Of a stretch of DNA of 64,000 bases, positions 33,301-44,700 are shown piece after piece. A program made the position numbers and the translations under genes. The stretch comes from Deuterostichococcus epilithicus (Eukaryota; Chlorophyta; Trebouxiophyceae; Prasiolales; Stichococcaceae). Under the pieces are notes generated by a model, which saw only the letters and a program-made list of their open reading frames with translations, was not told the DNA's origin and did no database searches. The stretch is taken from assembly GCA_033439295.1 (NCBI GenBank), contig JAVTLE010000004.1, positions 1,798,012 to 1,862,011 on the forward strand. The letters are read 5' to 3'. Position 1 is the first letter of the stretch, and each line of letters opens with the position of its first letter.

Positions 33301-36300
33301 CCCGCCAGCGCGGCGTCCATGTCCGCCGCGCCCTGGAGACAGGTTGCAGACATATTGCCGCATTGCATGGCTCAGGCATCGAGCTGTTGTCACAGAACGA
33401 GAACCAGATGAGATCCGCCTCGCGCCCGATGCTCTTGTCCAGCGTGGCAGCCATGGCCGCCGCCTGCTGCAGAGCTTCAGATTGCTCAGCCTTCGCATGT
33501 CAGGTTGACCCAAGGCCGGCGCGACGTTGCGCTTCCCCGCGCCTGGCACCTATGAGCAACGCCGAGCAGCGCTTCCTTGCTCACGCATGCATCACTTTCT
33601 GCCTTTGCTCGCACGGTCAACCATACCGGAACACCTGCAGCACGTCCGCACCACCCAGCGCTTGCACAAGCCGGCTGGCGCCAAGCGCTTGAGAAGGAAT
33701 GCCTCCGGCGCCTGTATTCACCTCGTGCTTCTGCCGCTTGACGAGCGTCTGCAGGTCGGGGTTTGCGTCGTCGTCCGCCGTCCAGCGCTCGCGTTTGCCG
33801 TCCGCGTCGTAGCGCTGGATGCGCTTCTGCTTGCGGCCTGCGGGAGCATGACGCGCCAGGCTGCATCAGTCATCGTGCTTGGTGTTCAGAGATTGGCAGG
33901 CGGGGGAGGGGGCGCAGGTGCACAGGTATTGGGGTTCAGGTTTCACGGCCGTGCACATCGCCATGCACGCAAGAGGTCGGACGCTAAGGTGCTGATGCCA
34001 GTTCATTTTAAGTTGCACTCCGCCGCTCACGTGCGCTGTGGCAGCTGCTGCGTGCGGCAGCGCTTTGCCGATGCATTGGTGGCAGCAACCAATGCTACCA
34101 GGCCTGCGGCCTGTCGGCCAGCGGCGGCGGTTCCTCCCACCTGGAGGCAGGGCGCCCTCGCCGGCGGCCTCCCGCCCAAAGGCGCCCGGCACGGCACGCC
34201 CTGCGGCGTCCACCTCCGGCAGTACCTCCACCTGCCTCCTGCCGCCTGCTGTCCCGCCGGCGGCAGCAGCGGCCGGCGGCGCCTTGCCCTGTGCGCCAAT
34301 GGGAGGGCGGCATCACGTGTCAGCTGACCAGAATGGTCAGCAGATGATGGCCAGCTGCCTCGACAGGGCCACCTGCGGTACTGGGACTGGGTCGACAAGT
34401 TCCTCGACCTGAAAGGGTGAACGTGTGTTGTGACGTGAGACAAAATGCTGTGCTCTCCCAGAGCCTGGTGCTCAGTGCCTGTGCACCTCAAAGCCTGATT
34501 CCCCACTACCATGACGCCAAGCTGTTTGGAGAGGTCTACTGCCCACTGCAGGGCGCTGCAAGGGACGCACCAGCAGGCGAGCTCGCAGGGCGGCCGCCAC
34601 CGACAGGTTGCCGCCGGCGCCGCCGGCTGCGGCTGCCAAGGGCGCGGCCGCTGTCCGCGCCGCGGCAGCGGCGGCGGGCGGCGCGGTCGCAGCCGACGAG
34701 GACTGCGGCGCCGCCGCTGGCGCCCGGGCCGTGGGCTCCGGTATGGTGGTCGGCGGTGACGGGCTCCGGCTGCCGGGCTCCGGAGACCTGACGGACATAG
34801 AAAGTCTAAACAGCTGGTATCCATGAGAAACTGCTCAATGATCGCCTGAGACAATGTGCCACCTGGGAGTTCGTTTGCCTTTGTGACACCTTGAGCCTGA
34901 AGGCGGCCCGAAGGTGTTTCAGTAACGGGGTTTCAGCGCCCAAGGTCGTGAGTGGAAGAGCAAGCGTGTGAGGGGCGACCCAACAGCCGTGTGGATGGCG
35001 ATTCACTACATCGCTAGCGCCCAGGAACAAGCACGAATGGGCAGTGCGTCTCGGCGCCCAGGCCAGCTTTGCTCCGGGCGCCAGCGCCTGCAGTGCGATT
35101 TGCCATGCACACCGCTGCCGCAGGGCCGCTGAGGCCAAACATCCCCACGCTGGGGAGGTGCGGCAAAAAGGCTCGCGCTCCAATACACACAGGGTTAGGC
35201 TTGCCCACGACTCCAATGACGTTGGCTGCACATGAAGACTGGCTGTTGACGTTCAAGCACTGGGTCTGGCAAGACGAACTGCATGGCTGGTGCGAGGAGG
35301 GAACGGAAAGGGCGGCGACAAACCCAGCAGGAGAGGCATCCTTGGACCCCCGCTGCTGCTGCTGCTGCTGCTGCTGCTGCGCAAACTGCTCCATGAAGCT
35401 GCCGTCACCAGCGTAGGCATTGAGGCTGCCGGCCACCGCACGCAGCGCATCCGAGTCTGCCTGCGCCACATGACGCAACACAGGCTCACAGAATGGGCGC
35501 GGTGGCCGCGCAGCGGACTTGAGCGTGCAATCTCACAGGAGGTTGTGCCAGTACGCCGCCGCACATACTGGACCGTCCTCGGCAGGCACCAGCTTCTATT
35601 GGCTGCTGAAGAGCAGTGCTGTTGTAGAAAATGCTGCGACACCAGGCCGTTGATTCAGAGTCCGGCAGAAAGGGCACCTTGCTTCCGAGTGGGTCCCGGT
35701 GGGGGCGGCGCCGGCCGCCATCTGCTTCCTGCTTCCGATGCGGCTCCCTGCGGGGATCGCCCGCATTGCTGGCCCGGCCGCCGTTCCTGCCAGCGCCGGC
35801 GGCGACGTTCCTGCCCGAGCCTCTGCCGTCCTGCTCCGAGCCCCTGCCATGAGCGTCGCCGCCGACACCGGCGCCAAAGCTGATGCGCTCGCCGCCCCGC
35901 CGTGGCGGCTCCGACTGCATGCCGCAGCCGGTCGGTTCCCTGCTGCCGACGTCCCTGCCATCTCGACTGCCGCCTCCAGCTCTCGGCCCGCCGCCGCTGC
36001 CGTTGTCGCCTCCGTCGCCACCGCCCCGCCCGCCGCTGGCTTCCGCGCTGCCGCTGCCGCCGACCCCGCCAGTGCCGTCGCGGCCGCGCCGGCTCAAGGC
36101 GCTGCCGAAGCCTGAGCGTTCTGTTGGCCGCCGCATCTGTGGCCGCTCGGCCTTCAGCTCCTGGAGGTAGCCAGCCGCCTCGGGCCGCGCCTGCCTGCCA
36201 CTTCCGGCTTCCCTGTCCCCGCCGCCATCCCTGCCGCTGCCGCCGCCGCCGCCCTCCCGTGATGGCCGCCAGTCCTCGCCGCTGCCGGTGGCATCGCGCC

Positions 36301-38362
36301 GCTGCCGCGCTGCCGCCATGTGCGCTTTGGCTGCACACGCACCAATGGATGAAAATGCATGAGGGTGTTTGGATCAGGCATTGCCGTCGTCCCCCGGGGC
36401 AGCACAACGTGAAGCTCAACAGCAGGTGAAACAGCAGGAACTCGCGGAGCTCACCAAGCTGAGCACACTGGGCCTTCCCCATCCCTGACACTATGCAAGT
36501 AAGCAGTCGTTGCGCACCGTGCGCCGCCCTCTGCTCTGTCAGGCCGGCCGTCAGGTTCCCCAGGGAGCCCCATCGCTCGGCCACCACCTGCATTGGGCGC
36601 AGCCAAAACACGTTCCCACATTGCTGTGACACTTTAGAGTTTAGGGCACTGTTGTTCTAAGGCTGCATGGCTCCTTGGCATGCCGGCGGCCAGCAACCAG
36701 TGACAGTAGCGGAGCTATGGGAGTTTCGTAGCAGCGAGCCAACAGCAGTGACGCATCCACCATCAACTGCTCCGATGTGAAACCGTTTGAGTCAGACGCC
36801 AGAGGTCATCCACAGCAATGCCCGGGACGAAACTGCTCGAGCAGCCTGCCCGCCGTTGCAGTGAATCATACGCCCCTGAGCACACAGGCCCGGCGGCGGC
36901 AAGCGCTGAACCGCCAAATGGCATAGCAGGAACAACCACATCCAGCACACCACTGGGTGGACAGAATGCATCCGAACACGTGTCAGCAGGAAGGAGGCTC
37001 ACATCCTTTCTCACATCCTTTTTTTCCTTTTTGTTATTTACCTCCTTGACATCCTTCCCCTGCTCTGCGGCCGCCGCCTGCGCCCGCCGCAGCGCCTTGA
37101 GCCGCCAGCTGCTGCCGCCGTCGCCGACGCCGGCAGGACGCGTGACGACCCTGGCCGCCGCGCCCGCCGGCGGCACGCCGTCGCCGCCGTCCTTCCAGTG
37201 CGGGTTCAGCTCCCGGGCCTGCCGTGTCAAACGTCGCGATTGCTGTTGGGGCTTGCACTGCACGCGTAGGATCGCTGGCTGGTGCCCGCGCTGTTGCTGC
37301 CTCTCGCACAGCAGTGCAGGCTGACGGCAATCTAGCGGGATCAAGTTTGGCAGCCCTGCCGTCTTTCTAGTGCGGGTTCAGCGTTTGGGCCTGGAAATGC
37401 AGTGTTCAAGCAAGTTGAATCCTCTGTCTCGAGCCGCTCACGCGTCCAAAGGGCCCACAAGTCATAGAGTTTGAATTGGTGGAGACAGGTGGAGACAGGG
37501 CTGCCGTTGCTCCGGCAATGACTGAGTCCTGTGGCATGCCAGCAAGGCGCATGGTAGAACGGATGCTGCAGGCGTTGGTTGCTGGCGCATGCACTCGAGC
37601 CCTTAAGTGCCCCAAGGCTTCCGGAGGGACTGAGCAGTACGACACAGCCTGCGCCCTCTCCAATGACATTCCCCAGGCAGGCCGTCCGGGCAGAGACAGG
37701 GCTGCAAACGAATTTTGGATATTTCGACAAGGCAAGCCGCTGCCCTCACCGCGGCGATGGTCGCCTTCTCTTCAGCCTGCTGCTGCCTGTCCGGCTTGGC
37801 AGGCTCCGTTGGTGCCGCCGCCAGCGGGCGCCCCATCGGCGTCGTCATCCAGTCCTCGCGCGCTGCCGTCTCAGCCGCCGTCGCTGCCGCCGAGGTGCGG
37901 GCGTCACCTGTCTCGGCATCGCCCGCCGCCACAGCGCCGGCGTCGCTCACTGAGGACGGTGATGCTGGCTCCTCTGCGGCAGCCGCGCCCGAGCCTGCGA
38001 CAGCGTGAGCATGTGTTTCCAACATGTCTGCATGTCGGGCAGGAACGTCACGGCTGTGGAGCAACAGGCGTCGTGCGCTGGCGCCTGTCGCTCACCTTGC
38101 CGCCGCTGCTGCTTCCGGGCGGCCTTCTTCTCCTGTGCCACAGTGGAGCCGCGCTCAGCTGTTAAGCATACTGCTTGTTCTCCTCATGTCGTTTCCATGC
38201 AGCCAGCAGTGCGATGGCAGCAACACATTGCGCAAGGGCGCCACACAGGCCATCATGCACCTTCTTGAGCTGCTTCTTCTCCTTCTTCTGCGCGCGCTGC
38301 TCCTCTCGCACGGCAGCCTCAGCGGCTGCCTTATCGACGATCTTGATGCCGGCCAGCATCAT
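30348..38362 (-). CDS. CWF19L2: CWF19L2 / CwfJ-family spliceosome protein
   Basis: CwfJ proteins bind late spliceosomes and the lariat-debranching enzyme. Exons: 38362-38261, 38132-38096, 37994-37750, 37218-37042, ~36332-35678, 35460-35324, 34787-34571, 34288-34141, 33837-33722, 33332-33195, 33033-32876, 32265-32133, 31779-31657, 31430-31301, 30976-30876, 30443-30348. It starts MMLAGIKIVDKAAAEAAVRE. Marks: REDWMTTPMGRPLA, VGDGGSSWRLKALRRAQ, KQKRIQRYDADGKRERW, EYDFDRGIDMYERKKGD. The CwfJ core has LDACTLCIAS, GHVCLVPAEHVASGRRTDEA, DRDVVFMETAVRL, and GSIPPNFPYFHVEFGLS. Phase holds except where the Gly/Arg-rich exon at 36332 joins, so a small exon is missing there. A (CAG)9 run encodes polyglutamine. 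The intron after 32133 has a GC donor. Its ~8 kb span makes it the largest gene here. Confidence 0.9.
32411..32434. repeat. (GGCGA)n microsatellite
   Basis: Four to five copies of GGCGA/GAGGC in an intron of the CWF19L2 gene. Confidence 0.8.
32799..32826 (-). repeat. ghost copy of a CWF19L2 exon end with its donor
   Basis: The stretch parallels 32871-32899, the last bases of the exon 33033-32876 and the adjacent donor. Matching flanks (GTGCGGGTCGGGGGAGA against TTTGTGGGTCGGGAGGAGA) show that the unit is about 72 nt and includes the start of the intron. Confidence 0.75.
33427..33479 (-). repeat. ghost copy of the start of CWF19L2 exon 33332-33195
   Basis: In gene sense this reads CAG followed by GGCGGCGGCCATGGCTGCCA, paralleling the acceptor and CGCGGCGGACATGGACGCCG of the true exon, then CGCTGG and CATC in register. 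It could pass for an exon, but its end would break the phase. Confidence 0.65.
35353..35379 (-). repeat. (CAG)9 coding microsatellite (polyglutamine)
   Basis: Nine CTG triplets on the plus strand encode a Gln run after FMEQFAQ in the CWF19L2 protein. It is in frame and likely length-variable between strains. Confidence 0.85.
37362..37396 (-). repeat. ghost copy of the start of CWF19L2 exon 37218-37042
   Basis: AGTGCGGGTTCAGC, a short divergent gap and GGGCCTG repeat the order seen at 37197-37220 (exon start and acceptor). It lies about 165 nt upstream in gene sense. Confidence 0.7.
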
Positions 38363-38859
38363 GTGTGACTCTGCCAACTGTCGAGCTGGTGCAAACACCT
38401 TGACACTACCTCACCGCAGTGCTTCGCTGAGTGCTCAGCCTTGTCACGGCCTCTGTGCTGAAGCTTGAAAAGACTGTGCGATATTTGCAAGTGTCAACAT
38501 GTGGGGTCTTGCTCATGAGACAGAGTTGTGACTGATCTTCCGGAACCATTCACTGATGCGACCCTTCTCAGATGCTCCGCTCCTGCGGCTGCGGGTTGAT
38601 ACGTGTTAGCTACTTGCCCCTGGTGCTCAATCACTGCACCTGCTGCAGAATACTGGCGCATCAGGCATGCAAGGCCGATCTCAATCCGTCATTCACGCCC
38701 CTTCCTCGTTTTGGGGATTTCGACACCTTGTTGAAGCCCTGAGGCGACAAGAGGTCGGCGTCATTCATACAACTCGCATCGCCCTCCGTGTTCACACTCC
38801 GCCTCTGCTCTCGCTGTTGCTAGCGTTCTCCGGGCGCGTGTGTCCAGACTCAGCCTGCC
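38363..38859. promoter_or_regulatory. divergent promoter region between CWF19L2 and the small basic protein
   Basis: Roughly 500 bases between divergent start codons. No coding exon is seen. Presumed promoters and 5' UTRs of both genes. Confidence 0.4.
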
Positions 38860-39214
38860 ATGCCTGCCCCTGCTGCAAAGCTGACTTCTGGAGAGAAGGC
38901 AGCTCTCAAGAAGATCAAGGCAAAGGAGAACAAGGCCAAGGCCAACCCGGCGCTTGCTGAGGCTAACAAGGTGCGGCAATGCAAGTGGGCTGGGGCGGCA
39001 ACTCTGCGCGTTTTGACATTTCAATCTGGGCAGAAGACTGCGAAGCTGGAAGTTTGTGCTAGCCATCTGTGTGTGACGGACAGCCAGCCAGCCAGCCAGA
39101 CATCCATGCGTTCAGCAAGCGCTTGTCGAAAGTGCTCGTGCAACCGTCCAGGCGTCGGCTGATGCCAAGCGGGAGCGGAGAGCTGCCTCTGGCTCGAAGA
39201 AGGAGTTCAAGTAG
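38860..39214 (+). CDS. small (57 aa) highly basic protein, unrecognised
   Basis: Two exons, 38860-38970 and 39152-39214, join in phase with a clean GT-AG intron. The ATG sits in CAGCCTGCCATG, a good context. The product begins MPAPAAKLTSGEKAALKKIK and ends ASADAKRERRAASGSKKEFK. It is Lys/Ala-rich, probably one long helix, with no Cys or hydrophobic segment. Such a composition suits a nucleic-acid or ribosome-associated protein, but I do not recognise a family and give no function. The gene is divergent from CWF19L2. It is more credible than a chance frame because the exon edges, phase and compositional bias agree across both exons. Confidence 0.6.
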
Positions 39215-41735
39215 CATGATCTGCACACTGTTCAGCGCGGCGGACTGCAGCGCTGCGCTCCGCGCACCCCGACACACACGATCCAAGAGCTCGCTCGTAA
39301 AAATACCAGTCTGCCGGCGTGCGGCGCCGAGCAGATAACGCTTGGACGCAGGTACGCTGAGTTTGGTTTTTGGAAGTTGCAACTCTGCATCCATCGCAGC
39401 CATTGTAGGCCAGAGGAGCAGACCTGATGTTCACCTGTCTTTGGCTTGGCTTGTCTCCCTCATTTCTTCATGTGTACGCACAGGCGGATGGCAGCATCCC
39501 CGTGCCAAGGGTTGGTCAAGGCACCCGGCCGGAGGGAAGCAGCAACCGATTGTGAACATGGCCTTCAAGGGCGGGTGCTCCTACTTGCGCAGCCAACCCC
39601 TGATTCGAGTATCGTGACCACAACACGATGCGCCTACAATTTGTCTGGCAAGCTTCACCCAAATTGCTGGGCTTCTACTTTCACCTGCACGCCTCAGGTC
39701 GCAGCGTAATCCCTGCGTTGGGTGCACCTTGGCTACTCCAATGCGCGCCGCTCTGTCTGAACAATAGCATCTGGGATTGCGTCGAACCGCTACATTGGTC
39801 ACTTGCCATATGCCATAGGACGCAGCCCAACTGTCTCCCACGAGGAGCTCCACGACTGCAACCCGTTTGGTCAGTCAGATTATTTCGCGGCCATGAAACG
39901 TGAGGTCTCACCTCAGTGGCACAAGTTGTGGAGGTTCAGATGAAATGATGAGCTCAATTTGACGTTGCACTTGATCAGCTCTTGCAATTAGCCTTCAAGC
40001 GATCCCAAGACATACACGCTGTGTTTACGGCAGCGAATACGCCTTCTAATACGCCTTCTTCCTTTCCCATCCTCATCAGCCGTGGATCCCAACCATACAG
40101 CGACTTACGGCCAGTGTGTTTTGCGGGGCCTGCTGGGCCTCACCCTCAGCGGACTCATCATGGCCGCCCTGGAGGTCCTGGAACTGCGTGGCATACGCTA
40201 GTAAATGGACGCGGCAGCTGTGCAGGCTATTTCCGGGTTGAGGAGCCTGATTCCGGGTTGAGGAGCCTCCGGCCAGTCAGCTTCACGGAATGGAACTCCG
40301 TTGGCTCCCTGCTGGGCAGGCTCGTGAGGGGGCTACACGACGGCGGCATCAAGGCACATATGAGTTTGGCCCTCTAAAGGCCTCATGCACATGCGCTGCC
40401 TAGCTAGGTATCATTACCAACATGCTGTTTTTTGCTCGACTCATTGGCTCTGTCCATGAAGACTGCGCGCAGTGCTGATCAGCCTGGTTCTGGCGTGATT
40501 GCCATGAGCCGCCTGACGTAAGAACCTAGATGCAGTCTCGTGCTCAGGGTAACATTCTCGCAGGAGCAGCGCTTTCAAACGGTAGTCAACTTGTATGCCC
40601 GGCAATTGCGTGCCTGTACTGAAGCGGCGGCAGTTGATGGCAGCAGCTCCCACACGTGACATGCCGACGCGATGGCACCCCACTCACAGCGCGCAGCCGA
40701 GCCGTCGACTGCTTGCCATCCAGTCACCGGCCCAGCATTACGATGAGCCTGCTATGTGGCAGTCCCACTCGATGAGGGTTGCCAAGCTAGCGTTTATCTG
40801 CTGGGGCCGCTGCATGATGATGGATGGCACCTGATGCTGTGCTCCCCCGCTGCACCGCTCGGCGCTGTAGTCGTGGATGCATTTGCTCGAGGTGCCCTGC
40901 CGCATCTATTCCGCCTTGTTGATGTCGCCTGTCGTGAGGACTGCTCCCATAGCTTTGTGCTTGGGCTGCGGCCGTGTCTGCATACCTGCTTCACCCACAT
41001 CAGAGCACCTGACAGCTTGGTGAAGGCACCCGGATGACCGCACCAAGGTAATCTTCCGGGCGTCTTGAAAGTTGAATGTTTGACGCCGTCCGCGCCTGGA
41101 CGGGCGTTGGGTGGATTATTTAAGCGACAGGATTCCCAATCCCCAGTTGCTGACAGACAAGTCTGACACTCCGCTAAGAATGCAGGTCTCCCAATCCCTC
41201 GCAAGACCATACCACAGTCTACCGGGCAGAGCCTCGCCTCTAAATGCGCCTCTATGGTGGCATGCAGAAGTGCAAAAGAACCTCGCCAGGTACATGCAGC
41301 TGCCCGCCAGATTCCCCACTACCCATATTCGAAAGGGTAGGGATTGCGATGATCCCGCATCGCCTTGTCACTTCCCCTCAAGACACTTTTCGACGCAAGC
41401 TCTCGGGCAAATGACTCAGCAGCGGATTCTGCGAAGATCGGAGCCTCTGCCACGGCGTTGACGCAGTTCTATCGCGTCGCCGACCAGCAATTCGTGTCGC
41501 AGCCGCTTTGGTACACTTGTCGAGGCGCACCGACCCGGATAAGTTTTACACTCAGAGGGTGCGCAGAAGCCGACCCCAGCAGCAAGATCCTTAGTTCGCG
41601 AATCTTGCGGCGCCGCGAGCCGCGATGACCTGAGCCCCCGGGGCTGCCAGGCACGGCAGGTTCCTCAGCGCCAAGGGTCGGACGACTGCAGTGCACCCGG
41701 AGGCGAAAAGCCTGCCGCAGTGGCCCCGGATCAAC
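39215..41735. other. 2.5 kb region without a recognised gene
   Basis: Reading frames here are short and resemble no family I know on either strand. A small tandem duplication lies at 40231-40268. The right end should hold the UVR8 promoter and 5' UTR. A missed short gene or an RNA gene cannot be excluded. Confidence 0.4.
40231..40268. repeat. 18-bp tandem duplication
   Basis: TTCCGGGTTGAGGAGCCT occurs at 40231-40248 and again at 40251-40268 with no mismatch. It is a recent local duplication outside any recognised gene. Confidence 0.9.
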
Positions 41736-44700
41736 ATGCAGGCCGACGCGGTCATGCATGAGGAAGAAGCGCCTGGATCGATCGTGCCAGCGCCTGTGGT
41801 CGCGGCGGCGGTGTCAGAGCCTTTGGAGGTGATCTCGCAACGCAATATTCACACCCATCGAGGGTGGCCAAAACTGCAGCACAGCAGTTGTGATCCTCCA
41901 ATAGGGGGCCTGACCTGTGAGATCGCTTGTGCAGGTGACGAGGGTCAGCTGCGGCAGCTCCCACTCCCTAGCTGTCCTGAGTAAGGCCCCTGCAATTCTC
42001 GGGCTGTCTGTCGTCCAGCTCGTCTCATGCCTGTTCACAGCATTTGAGCATGTAAGCACCTGGTCGAGGAAGTGTGCACGTGGCCGCCAACGCCGATCAG
42101 GCCTGGCAGCTGTTGATCACCGGCACTGCCGCGCAGGCTGTGACCTGCTGGTGGCATGGGGTCGGGGAGAGGACGGCCAGCTAGGTGGGTCCCATCCCAG
42201 GTTATCTCCCCCTTCCAACCCACGCGACCTGCCCGTCTCAAAGCGAGGACGCTGGCGACGCTTGTGGCGGGCCGCCAACGTCCGCCTTTGCCGCCGATGC
42301 ATTGCTGGCGGCCCGCTTGCTGGGTGGTGTTCAGCCAGTAGTCATGCCCGAATGCATGCGCCGCCGCAGCACAGCAGCCGCGTCCGGAAAGCTGCACTCA
42401 AACCACTTATCATTGCGACCGGCAGCCCGAGGCGCAGGTGTCGGGCAATACTGGCGCCAGGTGTGGTACCCGGGCGCGGCGCCCACTGGCACGTGAAACA
42501 CCTCGCAACACCAGGCGTCACAGCCGTGCTGCGCGTGCGCAGGTCTGGGCGATGCGGAGGACCGACTGGCGCCGACGAGCGTGGCAGCGTTGGCGGGGCA
42601 GGGCGTCTCCGCCATTGCATGCGGCGCAGAGTACACGCTCGCGATCTCCCGCGCCCAGCAGCGCGTCTTCAGCTGGGGCTGGTGCGTGGAAACACAATCG
42701 GAAAGGTTCTCAGGCTGCAGCCTCGGGGCCGAAAGGGCCTTGACTGCCGGCGGCCCGCTTTGCGCTGCACTCGCACTCGGGGCAAGCGGCAGTGGGGTGC
42801 GGCCGGCAAGGGCGATGGCGCCGCCACAAGGGGGAGCGTCCCGCCTGTGCCTGCCGGGCCTGGCACAACCTGCACCGGGGGGTCCCACTCCAACACACTG
42901 CTGCTGCCGTGTGCAGGGGCGACTTTGGGCGGCTGGGGCACGGCGACTGCGGCGACGTGTTCCTGCCCAAGCCCATCAACGGGCTGAACGACATAAAGGT
43001 CATCGCCTGCGCGTGCGGCGACACGCACTCGCTGTGTGTTGCCACGGACGGCGCGCTGTATGCCTTTGGCCGCAACTCCAACGGGCAGCTGGGCAACGGC
43101 ACGAGCGAGGACGCGACGCAGCCGCAGCAAGTGGCCGCACTGCAGGTGGGGCCAAGACAGTTTCCGGCTCCACGCAGGCTGAAGCGAGGGGCTGTGGCTT
43201 GCTGCACGGCGTCAGGTGTGGCTCAGCATCACAGCCGGTAGGCGCAGCGGACAGCAGGCGGTGCAGGCTGTGGCGTCGCGCCGGCAGGCACAGAGCTTGG
43301 GCCGCACCTCGGAATGGGACTAGTAACAGATACCAGCGGCGGCTCACCAGCTGTGCAGCAGCTGGCCGGCAGTGGGACGCAGCCTATAGGTGCCCTTCCG
43401 TGCAGATGACAGCCATGGCAGCGATGCTGCGCAGCCGTGATGGCAGTGATGCCACACATTCCAATGATGACCCACCCCGCGTGAATTGTGATGCGCGCAG
43501 GGCCACAAAGTCACATCTGTGTCATGCGGAGCAGAGCATTCGGTCGTATCGACCGACACCGGCGAGGTGAGACTGTGCAATTGCAGCACAAGACCCTCTG
43601 GGTAGCACCGTGGCCGTGATCTGGTGTCTGCGAGCTGCATGCCTCGTGAGCGCCGCACCATCAGCGTCACTATAAAGGCAGTCAACCTTACAAAAGCTTG
43701 AATGCCCGGCGCTTTGAGTGTTATACGGTGGATGCGAGGGCGGTAAATGAGAAGCGCTTGTGAACGGCACCATTTGTATGACTTTATCCTCAACCTCTAC
43801 CCAACCTGCTGCGCAGGTTTATGCCTGGGGGTGGGGGCGCTACGGCAACGTCGGCGACGGCCAGCGGGTCGACAGGTGCGCCGGCGCATGCGCTGTAACA
43901 TTGCAGGAGGTTCATTTGTCAGCTCAATCGAGTTCCGACCGGCAAGAGTCTGGAGGATGAGCGGCTGCAGCAGTGGCAGGCTTGGGTGCAGCGGCGGCCG
44001 CCTGTTGCGCTTCCTGTGGCAGGGCAGTGCATCGCATCGCCTGTGCCGCTGCTGCTGAGTTGCGCTAGGCTGGGCGTGCCATGCGATTTAGCATGCGCCG
44101 CCTCTGCCTGCAGCATCGCTTCGTGCGGGCTGCATTGCAAGCTGCAGTACATCGGCGGGGAAACCCCCCAAGCCGCGGCGCCCCCCTCCCCGCGCAGGCT
44201 GACGCCCACGCGGGCGGCGGTGCCGGAGGGGCGGCACATCGTGTCGGTCGCGTCTGGGTGGCGCCACTCGCTGGCGCTGGATGCGGAGGGCCGCATCTTC
44301 TCCTGGGGCTGGGGCAGCTACGGGCAGCTGGGCCACGGCCTGCGCCAGTGCGTCGCTTTTCCGTTTCGGCCTGTCTTTCCTCATCTCTCCTGCAAAAGGC
44401 CTGCTAGAGTCGATGCACGGCGAGGGGCGGCCCTTCTCTCTGGACTGGGTCAGCCCGCTGCGTGCCACGCTGGCGGTCAAGCACTGGAGCGGAAGCAGGA
44501 AGCGGGTGTGCCCTGCTGCCCAGGCAGCGTGAGGCGCCGCCGCTGCAGGCGGAGGCAGCCGGAGGGACGGCGCCTTTGCACTACTCCCTGACGGTCGGTG
44601 ACTGTCAGTGCAGGCTTCCCCTGAGCATGGTCCAACCGCATCAGGCACGGGGGAAGCAGAACAAGGGACGAGGGGCGGAGCGGCAGGCGGAGGCTCTTGC

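Noticed and set aside
33427-33479. possible extra CWF19L2 exon (QAAAMAATLDKSIGREAD)
   Set aside because: Its only donor would break the phase, and it resembles the start of the next exon, so it is treated as a ghost copy.
39215-41735. possible mobile element in the 2.5 kb gap
   Set aside because: No terminal repeats, target duplications or enzyme motifs could be found by eye.
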